A stretch of DNA of 64,000 nt. Origin: Roseovarius gahaiensis (GTDB lineage Bacteria > Pseudomonadota > Alphaproteobacteria > Rhodobacterales > Rhodobacteraceae). The stretch is taken from the NCBI RefSeq assembly GCF_011601345.1, contig NZ_JAAORB010000004.1:62001-126000 (forward strand). The letters are read 5' to 3'. The notes under the pieces were generated by a model. It saw only the letters and a program-made list of their open reading frames with translations. It ran no database searches and was not told the origin of the DNA. Below are positions 42,263 to 52,434 of this stretch, piece after piece; position 1 is the first letter of the stretch; each line of letters starts with the position of its first letter. Both the position numbers and the translations under genes were made by a program.

Positions 42263-44305
42263 TTAGACAGATTTCAACAGGCGCAAGGCGTCATAGATGG
42301 CCGCATGGGTGTTGCGCGACGACACCGCATCGCCGATGCGGAACAACTGAAACGCGCCGTCGGGATTGGGGGCCAAGGCCTGTGGCTTGCCTGCAATCAG
42401 GGCGTCATAATCGATCTGCCCCAGATTGGACGACAGCGGTTTAAGGTCAAAATACAGATCGTCCAATGGCCGGGTGCCATAATTCACCACGATCTGATCC
42501 ACCCGCCGTTCGCGCGTGACACCGCCATAATCGCTGCCGATCTCGGCCAGCACTTCATTGCCGTCCCGCCGCGCGGCCAGCAACCGCCATGTGACGGTGA
42601 ACGTGGCATCCAACTGTTGCAAGGCGCGCATGTAGGGCGTCAGCGACATGCCCGTCACCTCGGGCGCAAAGGCGCGGTCGGGGGTCATGATTTCCACTTT
42701 ACCACCGGCCTGCGCGATGATTTCAGCGGCTTGCAACGCAGCGTTGTCGCCTGCCTCGTCATGGATCAGCACGTTCTGGCCCGGCTGCGCATCGCCCGAC
42801 AGGATATCCCACGTTGATACAACAAGGTCGTTGCCGTCGCGCAGCATCTCGGTATGGGGCAGACCGCCGGTCGCGATCACGGCAACATCGGGCGCAGCAG
42901 AGGTAACAGTGTCAGCCTCGGCATAGGAATTGAAGTGAAACTCAACGCCCAACCGTTCACATTCGGCCATCCGCCAGTCAATAATCGACAGCATCTCGCG
43001 GCGGCGGGGCGATTGCGCGGTCAGGCGAATTTGCCCACCCGGATCATTGGCGGCCTCGTGCACGACCACGTTGTGACCCCGTTCCGCGGCAACGCGGGCG
43101 GCCTCCATCCCGCCGGGGCCGGCCCCGACGATCAACACCGATTTCGCCTGACTGGCAGACGGGATGATATGCGGCTGAGACAGCTCCCGCCCCGTGGCGG
43201 GATTGTGGATGCACAAAGCCTTGCCGCCCTGATAAATGCGATCAAGGCAGTAATTCGCGCCGACACAGGGGCGAATGCGGTCTTCTTGGCCCTGCATGAT
43301 CTTGCGCATGATATGCGGCTCGGTGATGTGGGCGCGGGTCATGCCGACCATATCCAGTTTGCCACTGGATATGGCATGGCGGGCGGTGGCGACATCGGGG
43401 ATTTTGGATGCATGGAAGACCGGAATATCCACCTCGGCGCGCAAATCGCCCGCGAAATCCAGATGCGGGGCGTTGCGCATCCCCTGCACGGGGATCACAT
43501 CGGTCAGGGCTGCATCCGTGTCTATATGGCCGCGGATCACGTTCAGGAAATCGACCAGCCCGCTGGCTTTCAACCGCTTGGTAATCTCGGCCCCTTCGGC
43601 CTTGGTGATCCCGCCTTCGGCCTGTTCGTCGGCGACATAGCGGATACCGACTATGAATTCCGGGCCGACACGATCCCGAATAGCCCGTAGCACGTCAAAG
43701 CCAAAGCCAAAGCGCATGCGGTTTTCCAGATCGCCGCCATAGGGGGCATCCAACGCATTTAGACGCGGCGACCAGAAGGCATCCATAAAGTGGCCATAGG
43801 CCTCAAGTTCGATCCCGTCGAGGCCCGCCGCCTGCATCCGCTCGGCGGCATCGGCGTAGTCCTGAACGATGCGCGAAATATCCCAGTCTTCCACCACTTT
43901 GGGAAAGGCGCGGTGCGCCGGTTCGCGTTCGGGGCCGGGCGACACGGATGGCAGCCAATCGCCTTTGTCCCAGCGGGTGCGCCAGCCTAAATGGGTCAGT
44001 TGGATCATCACCGCGCAATCGTGATCGTGGCATTCATCCGTCAGCTTTTTCATCCAGCCGACGACCTCATCCTTATAGGCCAGAATATTGCTGAAGGCTG
44101 GCGGGCTGTCGCGCGATACCACGGCCGATCCGGCGGTCATGGTCATCGCAACGCCACCCTTGGCGCGTTCGACATGATAGGCGCGGTAGGCATCCTTGGG
44201 CATCCCATCCTCGGCATAAGCCGGTTCGTGAGACGAGATCATGACCCGGTTTTTCAGGGTCAGGTGTTTCAATTGATAGGGCTGAAGCAAGGGATCGCTG
44301 GACAT
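42263..44305 (-). CDS. TMADH/2,4-dienoyl-CoA reductase-family FMN/FAD enzyme
   Basis: The ATG at 44305 (MSSDPLLQPYQLKHLTLKNRVM) has GAAGG seven bases upstream and is preferred to the GTG at 44311. The product of about 680 residues has an OYE-like FMN barrel, a cluster-binding segment RPCVGANYCLDRIYQGGKALCIHNP, an FAD fold (SVLIVGAGPGGMEAARVAAERGHNVVVHEA) and an NAD-like domain. It resembles N-demethylases such as DgcA (dimethylglycine) and stachydrine demethylase. One of the four cluster cysteines of TMADH is alanine here. Divergent from a TetR gene. Substrate is probably an N-methylated amine or betaine. Confidence 0.85.
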   Translation of the reverse strand: MSSDPLLQPYQLKHLTLKNRVMISSHEPAYAEDGMPKDAYRAYHVERAKGGVAMTMTAGSAVVSRDSPPAFSNILAYKDEVVGWMKKLTDECHDHDCAVMIQLTHLGWRTRWDKGDWLPSVSPGPEREPAHRAFPKVVEDWDISRIVQDYADAAERMQAAGLDGIELEAYGHFMDAFWSPRLNALDAPYGGDLENRMRFGFGFDVLRAIRDRVGPEFIVGIRYVADEQAEGGITKAEGAEITKRLKASGLVDFLNVIRGHIDTDAALTDVIPVQGMRNAPHLDFAGDLRAEVDIPVFHASKIPDVATARHAISSGKLDMVGMTRAHITEPHIMRKIMQGQEDRIRPCVGANYCLDRIYQGGKALCIHNPATGRELSQPHIIPSASQAKSVLIVGAGPGGMEAARVAAERGHNVVVHEAANDPGGQIRLTAQSPRRREMLSIIDWRMAECERLGVEFHFNSYAEADTVTSAAPDVAVIATGGLPHTEMLRDGNDLVVSTWDILSGDAQPGQNVLIHDEAGDNAALQAAEIIAQAGGKVEIMTPDRAFAPEVTGMSLTPYMRALQQLDATFTVTWRLLAARRDGNEVLAEIGSDYGGVTRERRVDQIVVNYGTRPLDDLYFDLKPLSSNLGQIDYDALIAGKPQALAPNPDGAFQLFRIGDAVSSRNTHAAIYDALRLLKSV

Positions 44306-44363
44306 CTGCACACCTTCGCGAATCTGGATGGTTCAGCGGCAGGTTGCGAATAATGTTCATATG

Positions 44364-44401
44364 TGTCAAGTTTTAAGACATCAGTGTATATTTTTTAAAA
44401 C
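44364..44401. promoter_or_regulatory. operator candidate between the TMADH-like and tetR genes
   Basis: TGTC-N9-GACA (44364-44380) overlaps one half of a GTTTTAA (44370-44376)/TTAAAAC (44395-44401) inverted repeat in the 108-bp divergent gap. AT-rich dyads here fit a TetR-type operator; not more than position and symmetry supports it. Confidence 0.4.
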
Positions 44402-44413
44402 GATGGCCCGCCC

Positions 44414-45049
44414 ATGACGGATAAGCAAAAAGAAAGCGGCTGGCGTGGATCGCGCGACGTCTGGTTAAATGCCGCCCTTACGGCACTGATCGACGGTGGG
44501 GTCGATGCGGTAAAAATTCAGCCATTGGCCAGTGAAATGGGCCTGTCACGCACCAGTTTTTATTGGTTTTTCAAAGATCGAGCTGACCTTCTGGCGGCTT
44601 TGCTGGACCATTGGGAGGCCTTGAACACCGCCAACCTACTGGAGTCTGCAAACGCCTATGCCGCCACCGCGAACGAGGCTGTTTTGAACGTGATCGCCTG
44701 TTTTATCGACAACACGCAGTTCGATCAGCGGCTGGAATTCGCGATCCGGGGATGGGCCCTACAATCGCCAGAGGTGATGACCCGCCTGCGCGACAACGAC
44801 CAGCAGCGCATCAGCGCCTTGCAAACCACGCTGCAAAGCCATGGCTATGACCGGCAAGATGCCTATGTGCGCATCAGCACGCTCTATCACGGGCAGATTG
44901 GCTATATCTCGATGCAGGTTGAGGAAACGCTGGACACCCGGATGAAACGGGTGCCGTTTTACACGCGCACTTATACAGGGACTGCGCCCAGTGATGATGA
45001 ACTCGCCCGCTTTTATGCCCGGTTCAATTATGTCCCGGCAGCGCCTTAG
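44414..45049 (+). CDS. TetR/AcrR family transcriptional regulator
   Basis: A 211-residue protein with an N-terminal HTH (WLNAALTALIDGGVDAVKIQPLASEMGLSRTSFYWFFKDRADLLAALLDHWEA) and a helical ligand-binding domain. It is divergent from the TMADH-like gene and likely controls it. Its stop overlaps the end of the convergent map gene by four bases. Confidence 0.9.
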   Translation: MTDKQKESGWRGSRDVWLNAALTALIDGGVDAVKIQPLASEMGLSRTSFYWFFKDRADLLAALLDHWEALNTANLLESANAYAATANEAVLNVIACFIDNTQFDQRLEFAIRGWALQSPEVMTRLRDNDQQRISALQTTLQSHGYDRQDAYVRISTLYHGQIGYISMQVEETLDTRMKRVPFYTRTYTGTAPSDDELARFYARFNYVPAAP

Positions 45050-45876
45050 TCCTTGGGCTGATCGTCAGCCCATGTAGGATGGAACCGGCCAGCCGGTGAC
45101 AGGGTGAAGATCTCTGCGCCCTGTGCGGTCACGCCGATGGAATGTTCAAACTGCGCCGACAGGGATTTATCACGCGTGACCGCCGTCCAGTCATCGGCCA
45201 GAACCTTGGTTTCGGGGCGGCCAAGATTGACCATCGGTTCAATGGTGAAAAACATCCCCTCTTCCAGAACCGGGCCAGTGCCCGCGCGCCCATAGTGCAA
45301 AACATTGGGCGGCGCATGAAACACCCGGCCCAGACCATGGCCGCAGAAATCGCGCACCACCGACATGCGCTGTGCCTCGGCATAGGTTTGGATCGCATGG
45401 CCAATATCGCCGAAGGTGTTGCCGGGCTTGACCGCCTCGATCCCTTTCATCAAGGAATCATGGGTCACCTTAATCAACCGCTCGGCCTTGCGCGATAGCT
45501 TGCCCGCCACGAACATGCGGCTTGTGTCGCCGAACCAACCATCGACAATCACCGTCACGTCGATGTTCAGGATATCGCCATCTTTCAGCTTTTTGTCACC
45601 GGGGATGCCGTGGCAGACCACGTGATTGACGCTGATGCAACTGGCGTGCTTGTAACCCTTGTAGCCGATGGTTGCGGATGTCGCGCCAGCGGCGTTCACC
45701 TTGTCTTCGATGATGCGGTCCAATTCGCCGGTGGTTTGTCCGGGAAAGACGTGCAGAGCCACGTCATCCAGAATGCGCGCCGCCAGTTCACCGGCTTTGT
45801 GCATGCCGGCAAAGTCGGCCTGTTCATGAATTCGAATACCATCTCTGGTCACTCGTCCGGTGTGTTTCTGGGTCAC
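45046..45876 (-). CDS. map: type I methionine aminopeptidase
   Basis: A 276-residue enzyme with all metal ligands visible in order: NHVVCHGIPG (His), LNIDVTVIVDGWFGDTSRMF (two Asp), CGHGLGRVFH (His), FTIEPMV (Glu) and QFEHSIGVT (Glu). It removes the initiator methionine from nascent proteins. Length is typical of bacterial type Ia with a slightly longer C-terminus. Confidence 0.95.
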   Translation of the reverse strand: MTQKHTGRVTRDGIRIHEQADFAGMHKAGELAARILDDVALHVFPGQTTGELDRIIEDKVNAAGATSATIGYKGYKHASCISVNHVVCHGIPGDKKLKDGDILNIDVTVIVDGWFGDTSRMFVAGKLSRKAERLIKVTHDSLMKGIEAVKPGNTFGDIGHAIQTYAEAQRMSVVRDFCGHGLGRVFHAPPNVLHYGRAGTGPVLEEGMFFTIEPMVNLGRPETKVLADDWTAVTRDKSLSAQFEHSIGVTAQGAEIFTLSPAGRFHPTWADDQPKD

Positions 45877-45971
45877 GCGTGCCTACCAAGTCTTGATCTA
45901 TATTGCCTGTATCTAAGACTTTTTCCGCCAAAGCGCCAGAGGCTGTAACGGCGTGTTACATACCTAGGTTT

Positions 45972-46003
45972 CTGTGCAAATGCACACCGTATCCTGTGCA
46001 AAT
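45972..46003. promoter_or_regulatory. TGTGCA repeats upstream of the RND pump
   Basis: CTGTGCAAAT occurs twice (45972-45981 and 45994-46003), 22 bp apart, about two helical turns. The first copy is also half of a TGTGCA-AA-TGCACA palindrome (45973-45986). It is about 110-140 bp before the adaptor gene. Possible regulator site; no regulator gene adjoins it. Confidence 0.4.
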
Positions 46004-46109
46004 CGGGCATAGCGTGCTTGGTTGCAAAGAGGGCCGCGACAAGATTAAGCTAAGATGATACGAGCGGTTCGTCGCGCAGACGTTATCTTGATTTCCTGAA
46101 AGGTTTGTC

Positions 46110-47246
46110 ATGCTGTCTTTTTCCAGGCCTCTGGTGGCCCTAGCCGTCCTGTTTTCCGCCACAGTGCCCGGCATTGCGCAGCAATCAGACCAGCCCGTGG
46201 CGGTCACTGTCGTAACTGTGCAGCCGCAGACCGTCACCCTGACCTCGACATTGCCGGGCCGCGTTGCCGCGTCGGCGCAGGCCGAGGTGCGCCCGCAGGT
46301 CAACGGCATCATCACCGAACGGGTGTTCACCGAAGGCGGCGAAGTGCAGGCCGGTGACCCACTGTATAAGATCGACGCCGCCAGCTACGAAGCCGCCGTT
46401 CAACAAGCTCGCGCCAGCGTGGCGCAGGCCGAGGCGCAATTGGGCGCCGGCCGCCGCGATGCAGAACGCCTGATCGAGTTGCAGGCCCGCAATGTTGCCA
46501 GCGAGCAAGCGCTGGACGAGGCACAGGCAGCCCGTGATTCGGCAGAAGCCGCGCTGGAATTGGCGCGCGCGCAACTGAACGCCTCCGAGATCGAGTTATC
46601 GCACACCACCATTCGTGCTCGTCTTTCCGGGCGCATCGGCCTGTCGCAGACCAGCCCCGGCGCGCTGGTCACGGCCAGTCAGGCACAGCCAATGGCCGTG
46701 ATCCGAAATATTGACCCGGTTTATGTGGATGTGACCCAATCCGCCGCCGAACTGCTGCGCTGGCGGCGGGGCGAAACCGAAGAAGAGCTGGCCGGGGCCG
46801 ACAACACCGTGCGGCTGACTTTGGCAGATGGATCTGAGTATGGCGAAACCGGCCGTTTGCAGGCGGCCGAGCCGAATGTTGACCCGCAAACCGGCGTGGT
46901 CACGCTGCGCATGCAGTTCGACAATCCCAAAACGCTGCTTTTGCCGGGCATGTATGTGCAGGTGAACATGCCGGTCGAGGTCGTGGATGATGTCTATCTG
47001 GTCCCGCAAGAGGGCGTGGTGCGTGATCGTCGCGGACGACCAACCGCATGGGTTGTCAACGCCGACAACGTGATCGAGGACCGCGCGCTGAACATCCTTC
47101 AGGATCGTGCCTCGGACTGGGTTGTAGACACCGGGCTGGAACCGGGCGACCGCGTGGTTGTGGCGGGCTTCCAAAAAGCTGCGCCCGGGGACACCGTCAC
47201 CCCCGAAAACCGCGCCACGCCGGATGACGCGGGCGACGATCAGTGA
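46110..47246 (+). CDS. RND efflux periplasmic adaptor (AcrA/MexA type)
   Basis: A 378-residue membrane fusion protein with a signal peptide (MLSFSRPLVALAVLFSATVPGIAQ), a lipoyl half-motif (LTSTLPGRVAASAQAEVRPQVNGIITERVFTEGGEVQAGDPLYKID), a coiled-coil hairpin (ASVAQAEAQLGAGRRDAERLIELQARNVASEQALDEAQAARDSAEAALELARAQL) and beta-barrel/membrane-proximal domains (VTLRMQFDNPKTLLLPGMYVQVNMP). The signal peptide has no lipobox cysteine, so it is not lipid-anchored. It links the RND pump encoded 20 bp downstream to an outer-membrane channel that is not in the window. Confidence 0.93.
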   Translation: MLSFSRPLVALAVLFSATVPGIAQQSDQPVAVTVVTVQPQTVTLTSTLPGRVAASAQAEVRPQVNGIITERVFTEGGEVQAGDPLYKIDAASYEAAVQQARASVAQAEAQLGAGRRDAERLIELQARNVASEQALDEAQAARDSAEAALELARAQLNASEIELSHTTIRARLSGRIGLSQTSPGALVTASQAQPMAVIRNIDPVYVDVTQSAAELLRWRRGETEEELAGADNTVRLTLADGSEYGETGRLQAAEPNVDPQTGVVTLRMQFDNPKTLLLPGMYVQVNMPVEVVDDVYLVPQEGVVRDRRGRPTAWVVNADNVIEDRALNILQDRASDWVVDTGLEPGDRVVVAGFQKAAPGDTVTPENRATPDDAGDDQ

Positions 47247-47266
47247 CGCACGGGGGCGTATAGCAC

Positions 47267-50200
47267 ATGGCACGTTTTTTCATCGACCGGCCCGTATTTG
47301 CGTGGGTCATCTCGATCATCATCATGGGGATCGGCATTTTGGCGATCCGTATGTTGCCGGTCGCGCAATACCCGCAAATCGCGCCGCCTTCGGTGACGGT
47401 TGCTGCCAGCTATCCGGGGGCCTCGGCGAACACTGTGGCCAATACGGTGACACAGGTGATCGAACAACAGATGACCGGGCTGGACGGGCTGCGCTATTTC
47501 TCGTCCTCATCAACGGCGGCGGGCACTGTGGAACTGACCCTGACGTTTGAAACCGGCACCGATGTCGATATCGCGCAGGTGCAGGTGCAAAACAAACTGA
47601 GTCAGGCCACACCGCTATTGCCCGAGGCCGTCCAGCGGCAGGGGTTGACCGTTGAAAAATCATCCGCCGGGTTCCTGATGGTGGTGGCGCTGATTTCATC
47701 CGATGGCAGCCTCGAACAGGTCGATCTGGCCGATTACATGGTCACCAACCTTGTGGATGAGTTAAGCCGGATCAACGGTGTTGGATCGGTCAATGTGTTT
47801 GGCGGGCAATACGCCATGCGAATTTGGCTGGACCCGGCCAAGCTGGCCGCGTTCGAATTGACCCCTGCCGATGTGGTGGCCGCCGTCTCGGCCCAAAACG
47901 CCCAGATCTCGGCCGGGGCGTTCGGGGCGCGCCCTGCGGTCGATGGTCAGCAATTGAACGCAACGATCACCGCGCAATCCCTGCTCAGCACGCCCGAGGA
48001 TTTCCGCCAGATCGTGCTGCGCGCCGAAACCGATGGCGGGCTGGTTCTGCTGGATGATGTGGCGCGCGTCGAAATCGGGGCCGAGAATTATTCGACCATC
48101 GCCCGCTTCAACGCCGCCCCGGCGGCGGGTATGGCGATCAGCCTTGCACCGGGGGCCAACGCGCTGGACACCGCCGAAGCGGTGAAAGAGCGGATGGCCG
48201 AATTCGCCCGGTTTTTCCCCGAAGGCGTGGATTACGTCATCCCCTATGACACCACGCCGTTTGTCGAGATTTCGATCAAGGAGGTGGTCAAAACCCTGTT
48301 CGAAGCGATCGGGCTGGTGTTTCTGGTGATGTTCCTGTTCCTGCAAAACCTGCGCGCCACACTGATCCCGACGCTGGCCGTGCCGGTCGTGCTACTGGGC
48401 ACCTTTGGGGTGCTTGCAGCGGCAGGATTTACCATCAACACACTGACCATGCTGGCGATGGTGCTGGCCATCGGCCTTTTGGTGGATGATGCCATCGTCG
48501 TGGTCGAAAACGTCGAACGCATCATGGAGGAAGAAGGCCTGCCACCGCGCGAGGCCACGCATAAATCCATGGGGCAGATCACCGGCGCGCTGATCGGGAT
48601 TGCCATGGTGCTATCGGCGGTGTTCGTGCCCATGGCGTTCTTTCCCGGCTCGACCGGTGTGATCTATCAGCAATTCGCGATCACCATCGTGTCGGCAATG
48701 GCGCTGTCGGTGGTGGTGGCAATCACGCTGACCCCGGCGCTGTGTGCCTCATTGCTCAAGCCCAAGGGGCATGGCGCAACCCGCGGGCCTTTTGCCTGGT
48801 TCAACAAAGGCTTTAACGGCGTGTTATCCGGCTACACCGGCACCGTGCGCTGGAGCGTGCGCCGCCCGTTGCGGGTGGGCCTTGTGTATCTGGCACTGGC
48901 CGCCGCGATGGTTTTTTTGTTCATGCGCACGCCCACCGGGTTTCTGCCCGAGGAAGATCAGGGCATCCTGTTCACCTTGATCCAGACCCCCACAGGCGCC
49001 ACCGCCGAACGCACGCTGGATGTGGTCAAGCAGGTCGAAGATTATTACCTGACCCAAGAACCAGAGGTGGTGAAATCCATGTTCGGGGTTGTCGGCTTCA
49101 GCTTTGCGGGCAGCGGGCAGAACATGGGCATCGCCTTTGTTCAGCTTAAGGATTGGGATGAGCGCCCGTCGCCTGCGCAAAGTGTTCAGGCGCTGGCCGG
49201 GCGGGCCTTTGGCGCGTTCAGCCAGATCCGTGATGCGCAGGTGTTCCCCATCGTGCCGCCCTCGGTGATCGAACTGGGCAACGTGTCGGGCTTTGATTTC
49301 TACCTGCAAGCACGCGATGGCCAAAGCCACGAAGACCTGATCAACGCCCGCAATCAGGTGCTGGGCATGGCGGGGCAAAGCGATGTCGTCACCTCGGTCC
49401 GACCAAGCGGCTTGGAAGATGCCGCGCAATTCAATCTGGATATCGACTGGCGCAAGGCCGGGGCCATGGGGCTGACACCGACGGATGTGGGGCAGTTGCT
49501 GCAAATCGCGTGGGCCGGGACATATGTGAACGACTTCATCGACCAAGGCCGGATCAAGCGGGTCTATGTGCAGGGCGAGGCCGACGACCGCGCCACGCCC
49601 TCGGATATCGAGAAATGGCGCGTGCGCAATGCCAGCGGCGGGCTGGTGCCGTTTTCCAACTTCGCCGAAGGGCAATGGGATTACGGCGCGCAGGGGCTGT
49701 ATCGCTATAACGGCATCCCGTCGATCCAGATCCAAGGCTCGCCCGCGCAAGGCGTCAGCACCGGCGAGGCGATGGCCGAAATGGAGCGGTTGGTGGGACA
49801 ATTGGGCGATGGCTATGATCTGGCTTGGACCGGGCTGTCGCTGGAAGAACGGCAATCGGGCAATCAGGCCCCGCTGCTATATGCCCTGTCACTGGCGGCC
49901 GTGTTCCTGTCGCTGGCAGCGCTTTACGAAAGCTGGTCCATTCCTTTCGCGGTGATGCTGGCCATGCCAATCGGGGTGTTGGGCGCTTTGCTCGGCGCGT
50001 GGCTGGGGGCGTTTGAAAATGGCGTGTTCTTTCAGGTGGGGCTGCTGACGGTGATCGGCCTGACCGGCAAGAACGCCATTCTTATCGTCGAATTTGCCCG
50101 CGACCGATACGAGGCGGGCGAGCGCGTGATTGACGCCGTGGCCGAAGCCGCGCGCCAGCGTTTCCGCCCGATCATCATGACCTCGATGGCGTTTTCGCTG

Positions 50201-50368
50201 GGGGTTCTACCGTTGGTGCTAAGTTCCGGCGCGGGGTCGGGCGGGCGCAACGCGATCGGCTCGGGCGTGTTGGGCGGCACCTTGTCGGCCACCGTTCTGG
50301 GGGTGATCTTTGTGCCGCTGTTTTTCGTGATCGTCACCCGCCTGTTTCGCAAAACCGGCGGAGGTTGA
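47267..50368 (+). CDS. RND multidrug efflux permease (AcrB/MexB type, HAE1)
   Basis: A 1033-residue inner-membrane transporter. It has the N-terminal [33 protein letters not shown], the proton-relay pair in TM4 ([32 protein letters not shown]), [22 protein letters not shown] and the TM10-11 region [22 protein letters not shown]. Length and motif order match trimeric HAE1 pumps. With the adaptor it would export hydrophobic drugs, bile salts or solvents; specificity is open. Confidence 0.95.
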   Translation: MARFFIDRPVFAWVISIIIMGIGILAIRMLPVAQYPQIAPPSVTVAASYPGASANTVANTVTQVIEQQMTGLDGLRYFSSSSTAAGTVELTLTFETGTDVDIAQVQVQNKLSQATPLLPEAVQRQGLTVEKSSAGFLMVVALISSDGSLEQVDLADYMVTNLVDELSRINGVGSVNVFGGQYAMRIWLDPAKLAAFELTPADVVAAVSAQNAQISAGAFGARPAVDGQQLNATITAQSLLSTPEDFRQIVLRAETDGGLVLLDDVARVEIGAENYSTIARFNAAPAAGMAISLAPGANALDTAEAVKERMAEFARFFPEGVDYVIPYDTTPFVEISIKEVVKTLFEAIGLVFLVMFLFLQNLRATLIPTLAVPVVLLGTFGVLAAAGFTINTLTMLAMVLAIGLLVDDAIVVVENVERIMEEEGLPPREATHKSMGQITGALIGIAMVLSAVFVPMAFFPGSTGVIYQQFAITIVSAMALSVVVAITLTPALCASLLKPKGHGATRGPFAWFNKGFNGVLSGYTGTVRWSVRRPLRVGLVYLALAAAMVFLFMRTPTGFLPEEDQGILFTLIQTPTGATAERTLDVVKQVEDYYLTQEPEVVKSMFGVVGFSFAGSGQNMGIAFVQLKDWDERPSPAQSVQALAGRAFGAFSQIRDAQVFPIVPPSVIELGNVSGFDFYLQARDGQSHEDLINARNQVLGMAGQSDVVTSVRPSGLEDAAQFNLDIDWRKAGAMGLTPTDVGQLLQIAWAGTYVNDFIDQGRIKRVYVQGEADDRATPSDIEKWRVRNASGGLVPFSNFAEGQWDYGAQGLYRYNGIPSIQIQGSPAQGVSTGEAMAEMERLVGQLGDGYDLAWTGLSLEERQSGNQAPLLYALSLAAVFLSLAALYESWSIPFAVMLAMPIGVLGALLGAWLGAFENGVFFQVGLLTVIGLTGKNAILIVEFARDRYEAGERVIDAVAEAARQRFRPIIMTSMAFSLGVLPLVLSSGAGSGGRNAIGSGVLGGTLSATVLGVIFVPLFFVIVTRLFRKTGGG

Positions 50369-50626
50369 GGGCAAGGGGCGAGTTGTCCGGGTGGACCTGT
50401 TCGATGACGGCTTTCAGTGTAGGGAGCGGACCTTTCCTATACGCCAAGGCCAGTTAGCAACTGTCGTTGAAGTCGGCCCCTTGCCAGACCGCGGGGTGGC
50501 GATCAGACGGCAGTTCAGAAGCACTTTATGCCAGCCAAATCCGAAAAAGATCGGAGTGGCGCGCCCAGCCTGACCAATCGCCAGCCCGTGCGGGCGGTCT
50601 GGGAAACTGGTGTCAGGCGCAGAACA
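50369..50626. other. intergenic stretch without a recognised gene
   Basis: The 258-bp gap between the RND pump and convergent pxpA has only short frames without homology that I recognise (for example 50391-50573, +). No clear hairpin terminator is visible. It could be the remnant of a lost gene. Confidence 0.4.
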
Positions 50627-51400
50627 CTAAATTGGTGCGCCCTGAAACCGGGCCAGCGTGACGCCGCTGTCTTTTAGACCGGCGCGCACTTGGCGGGCGA
50701 TATCCACAGCGGCGGGCGTGTCACCATGCAGGCAGATCGTGTCGATCCGGGTGTCGATGCGCCGCCCGCTTTGGGCGATGATCGCACCGGCGGTGACCAT
50801 CTCGACAATACGGCTGGCCGCCTCGGCCGCATCGTGGATGACCGAACCGGGCAGGCTGCGATCGACCAGCGTGGCGTCATCGTTATAGGCGCGGTCGGCG
50901 AAGATCTCACAGGCCGCGTTACAGCGCAGATCGGCCACAGCGGCCTGTTGCGCGGTGCCGGCCAGCACCATGATCGTGATATCGGGGTCCACCGACAGCG
51001 CTGCTTCGTAACAGGCCAGTGCAAGGTCGTGATCTTCGGCGGCCATATTGGCCAGCGCGCCGTGCAGTTTCAGATGCCGCACATGGGCACCATTGGCACG
51101 GGCCATACCGATGGCCGCGCCCATCTGATAGCGCACCATGTTGCCCAGGCTTTCACGCGGCACATGCATACGCTGACGGCCAAACCCTTGCAAATCGGCA
51201 AAGCCCGGATGCGCGCCGATGCCGACACCGCGCTGATGGGCGGCCCGCATCGTGGCCGCCATCACGTTCCAATCGCCCGCATGAAAGCCACAGGCGATAT
51301 TGGCCGACGTTACCACGTCCAGCAAAGCGGTATCGTCGCCCATGTTCCACGGGCCAACACTTTCGCCCATATCGGCATTCAAATCCACGCTGCGCGTCAT
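50627..51400 (-). CDS. pxpA: 5-oxoprolinase subunit A (LamB/YcsF family)
   Basis: A 257-residue protein with the family N-terminus VDLNADMGESVGPWNMGDDTALLDVVTSANIACGFHAGD, then GAHPGFADLQGFGRQRM and a C-terminal ICLHGDTPAAVDIARQVRAGL. With PxpB and PxpC it hydrolyses 5-oxoproline to glutamate using ATP. Last gene of the operon, it overlaps pxpC by four bases. Confidence 0.93.
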   Translation of the reverse strand: MTRSVDLNADMGESVGPWNMGDDTALLDVVTSANIACGFHAGDWNVMAATMRAAHQRGVGIGAHPGFADLQGFGRQRMHVPRESLGNMVRYQMGAAIGMARANGAHVRHLKLHGALANMAAEDHDLALACYEAALSVDPDITIMVLAGTAQQAAVADLRCNAACEIFADRAYNDDATLVDRSLPGSVIHDAAEAASRIVEMVTAGAIIAQSGRRIDTRIDTICLHGDTPAAVDIARQVRAGLKDSGVTLARFQGAPI

Positions 51401-52434
51401 GTTTGGGCCTTTTCTTGGTCAAGCTCGGTTCCAGCGGTCACGCCGCCGATCAATTGATAGGAAAGAAGATCACGGATGTCATGCGGATCGCGGACCAAGG
51501 GATGCAACCCGCTGCATAGCCCCGCCCGATGGGCGGCGGCGCGGCGCTCGGCCTCGACAGCGTTGTCCAATGTGACGAAGGTAAACCGCAACCTCGCCCC
51601 CGGCTGGGCCTGCGCGACAATCGGCAAATCACACGGCAGAACCGAACAGATGCGCGGATAGCCCCCGGTTGTCTGGCATTCACTCAGCAAGACAAACGGC
51701 GTGCCGTCGCCGGTGATCTGGATATCGCCCGGCACGACCACCTCGGACAAGACAGACAGGCCCGTGTCACTGTGCAGCGGGTCTGCAGCCTCGGCGATCA
51801 GACGTACCCCCATCCGGCTGCCGCGCGTGTCACGGTGAAATTCCGTGGCCTCGAATCGGGCAATCTGATCGGGCCCGAAGAAATCGGTTTGCAGGCTTGG
51901 CACAACGCGCACGGTGCCGCCGTCAAACCGTGGCAAGGGCGTAATCCCCTGCCCGACCTCACCCGGCTTGGGATCATCCCCCAAAGGCAGATCATCCCCC
52001 GCCTGCACCGCATGACCCACACCGGCCGCCAGATGCGCGCCCCGCGCCCCAAGCTGCGCGGGCAAATCCACGCCGCCACCGACGTGCAAATATCCGTAAC
52101 TGCCCTGCTCGGCCCCGCCGATGGACAGCCGCGCGCCCCGCGGCAAGGCATGAGAGGCATTCCATGCGATGCGCGTGCCATCAATCGACGCGCGCATGGG
52201 CGCGCCGGTCAGCGCGATGCGCATATCCGCCCCGGCCTCGAACTCGCCACCCAGTCCAGCCATTTCAATCGCGGCCAAATCATCGCCCTGCCCCAACAGC
52301 GCGGCCCCTTCGGCCAGCGCCAGACGGTCTGCCGCGCCCCCGCGCGACAGGCCAAAGCCCAGATAGCCGGGGCGCCCTTGATCTTGCAGGGTCACGCCCG
52401 GCCCGGCCCGGTGGACGATCAGCACGCGGGTCAT
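51397..52434 (-). CDS. pxpC: 5-oxoprolinase subunit C (biotin-dependent carboxyltransferase/KipA family)
   Basis: A 345-residue protein with VHRAGPGVTLQDQGRPGYLGFGLSRGGAADRLALAEG at the N-terminus, GYLHVGGGVDLPAQLGARG and the C-terminal VLLSECQTTGGYPRICSVLPCDLPIVAQAQPGARLRF. This is the KipA/AHS2 fold, second component of the PxpABC 5-oxoprolinase. It overlaps pxpB and pxpA by four bases each. Confidence 0.93.
   Translation of the reverse strand: MTRVLIVHRAGPGVTLQDQGRPGYLGFGLSRGGAADRLALAEGAALLGQGDDLAAIEMAGLGGEFEAGADMRIALTGAPMRASIDGTRIAWNASHALPRGARLSIGGAEQGSYGYLHVGGGVDLPAQLGARGAHLAAGVGHAVQAGDDLPLGDDPKPGEVGQGITPLPRFDGGTVRVVPSLQTDFFGPDQIARFEATEFHRDTRGSRMGVRLIAEAADPLHSDTGLSVLSEVVVPGDIQITGDGTPFVLLSECQTTGGYPRICSVLPCDLPIVAQAQPGARLRFTFVTLDNAVEAERRAAAHRAGLCSGLHPLVRDPHDIRDLLSYQLIGGVTAGTELDQEKAQT

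Noticed and set aside
50391-50573. Short ORF in the gap after the RND pump
   Set aside because: No ribosome binding site, no recognisable domain and composition like non-coding DNA.
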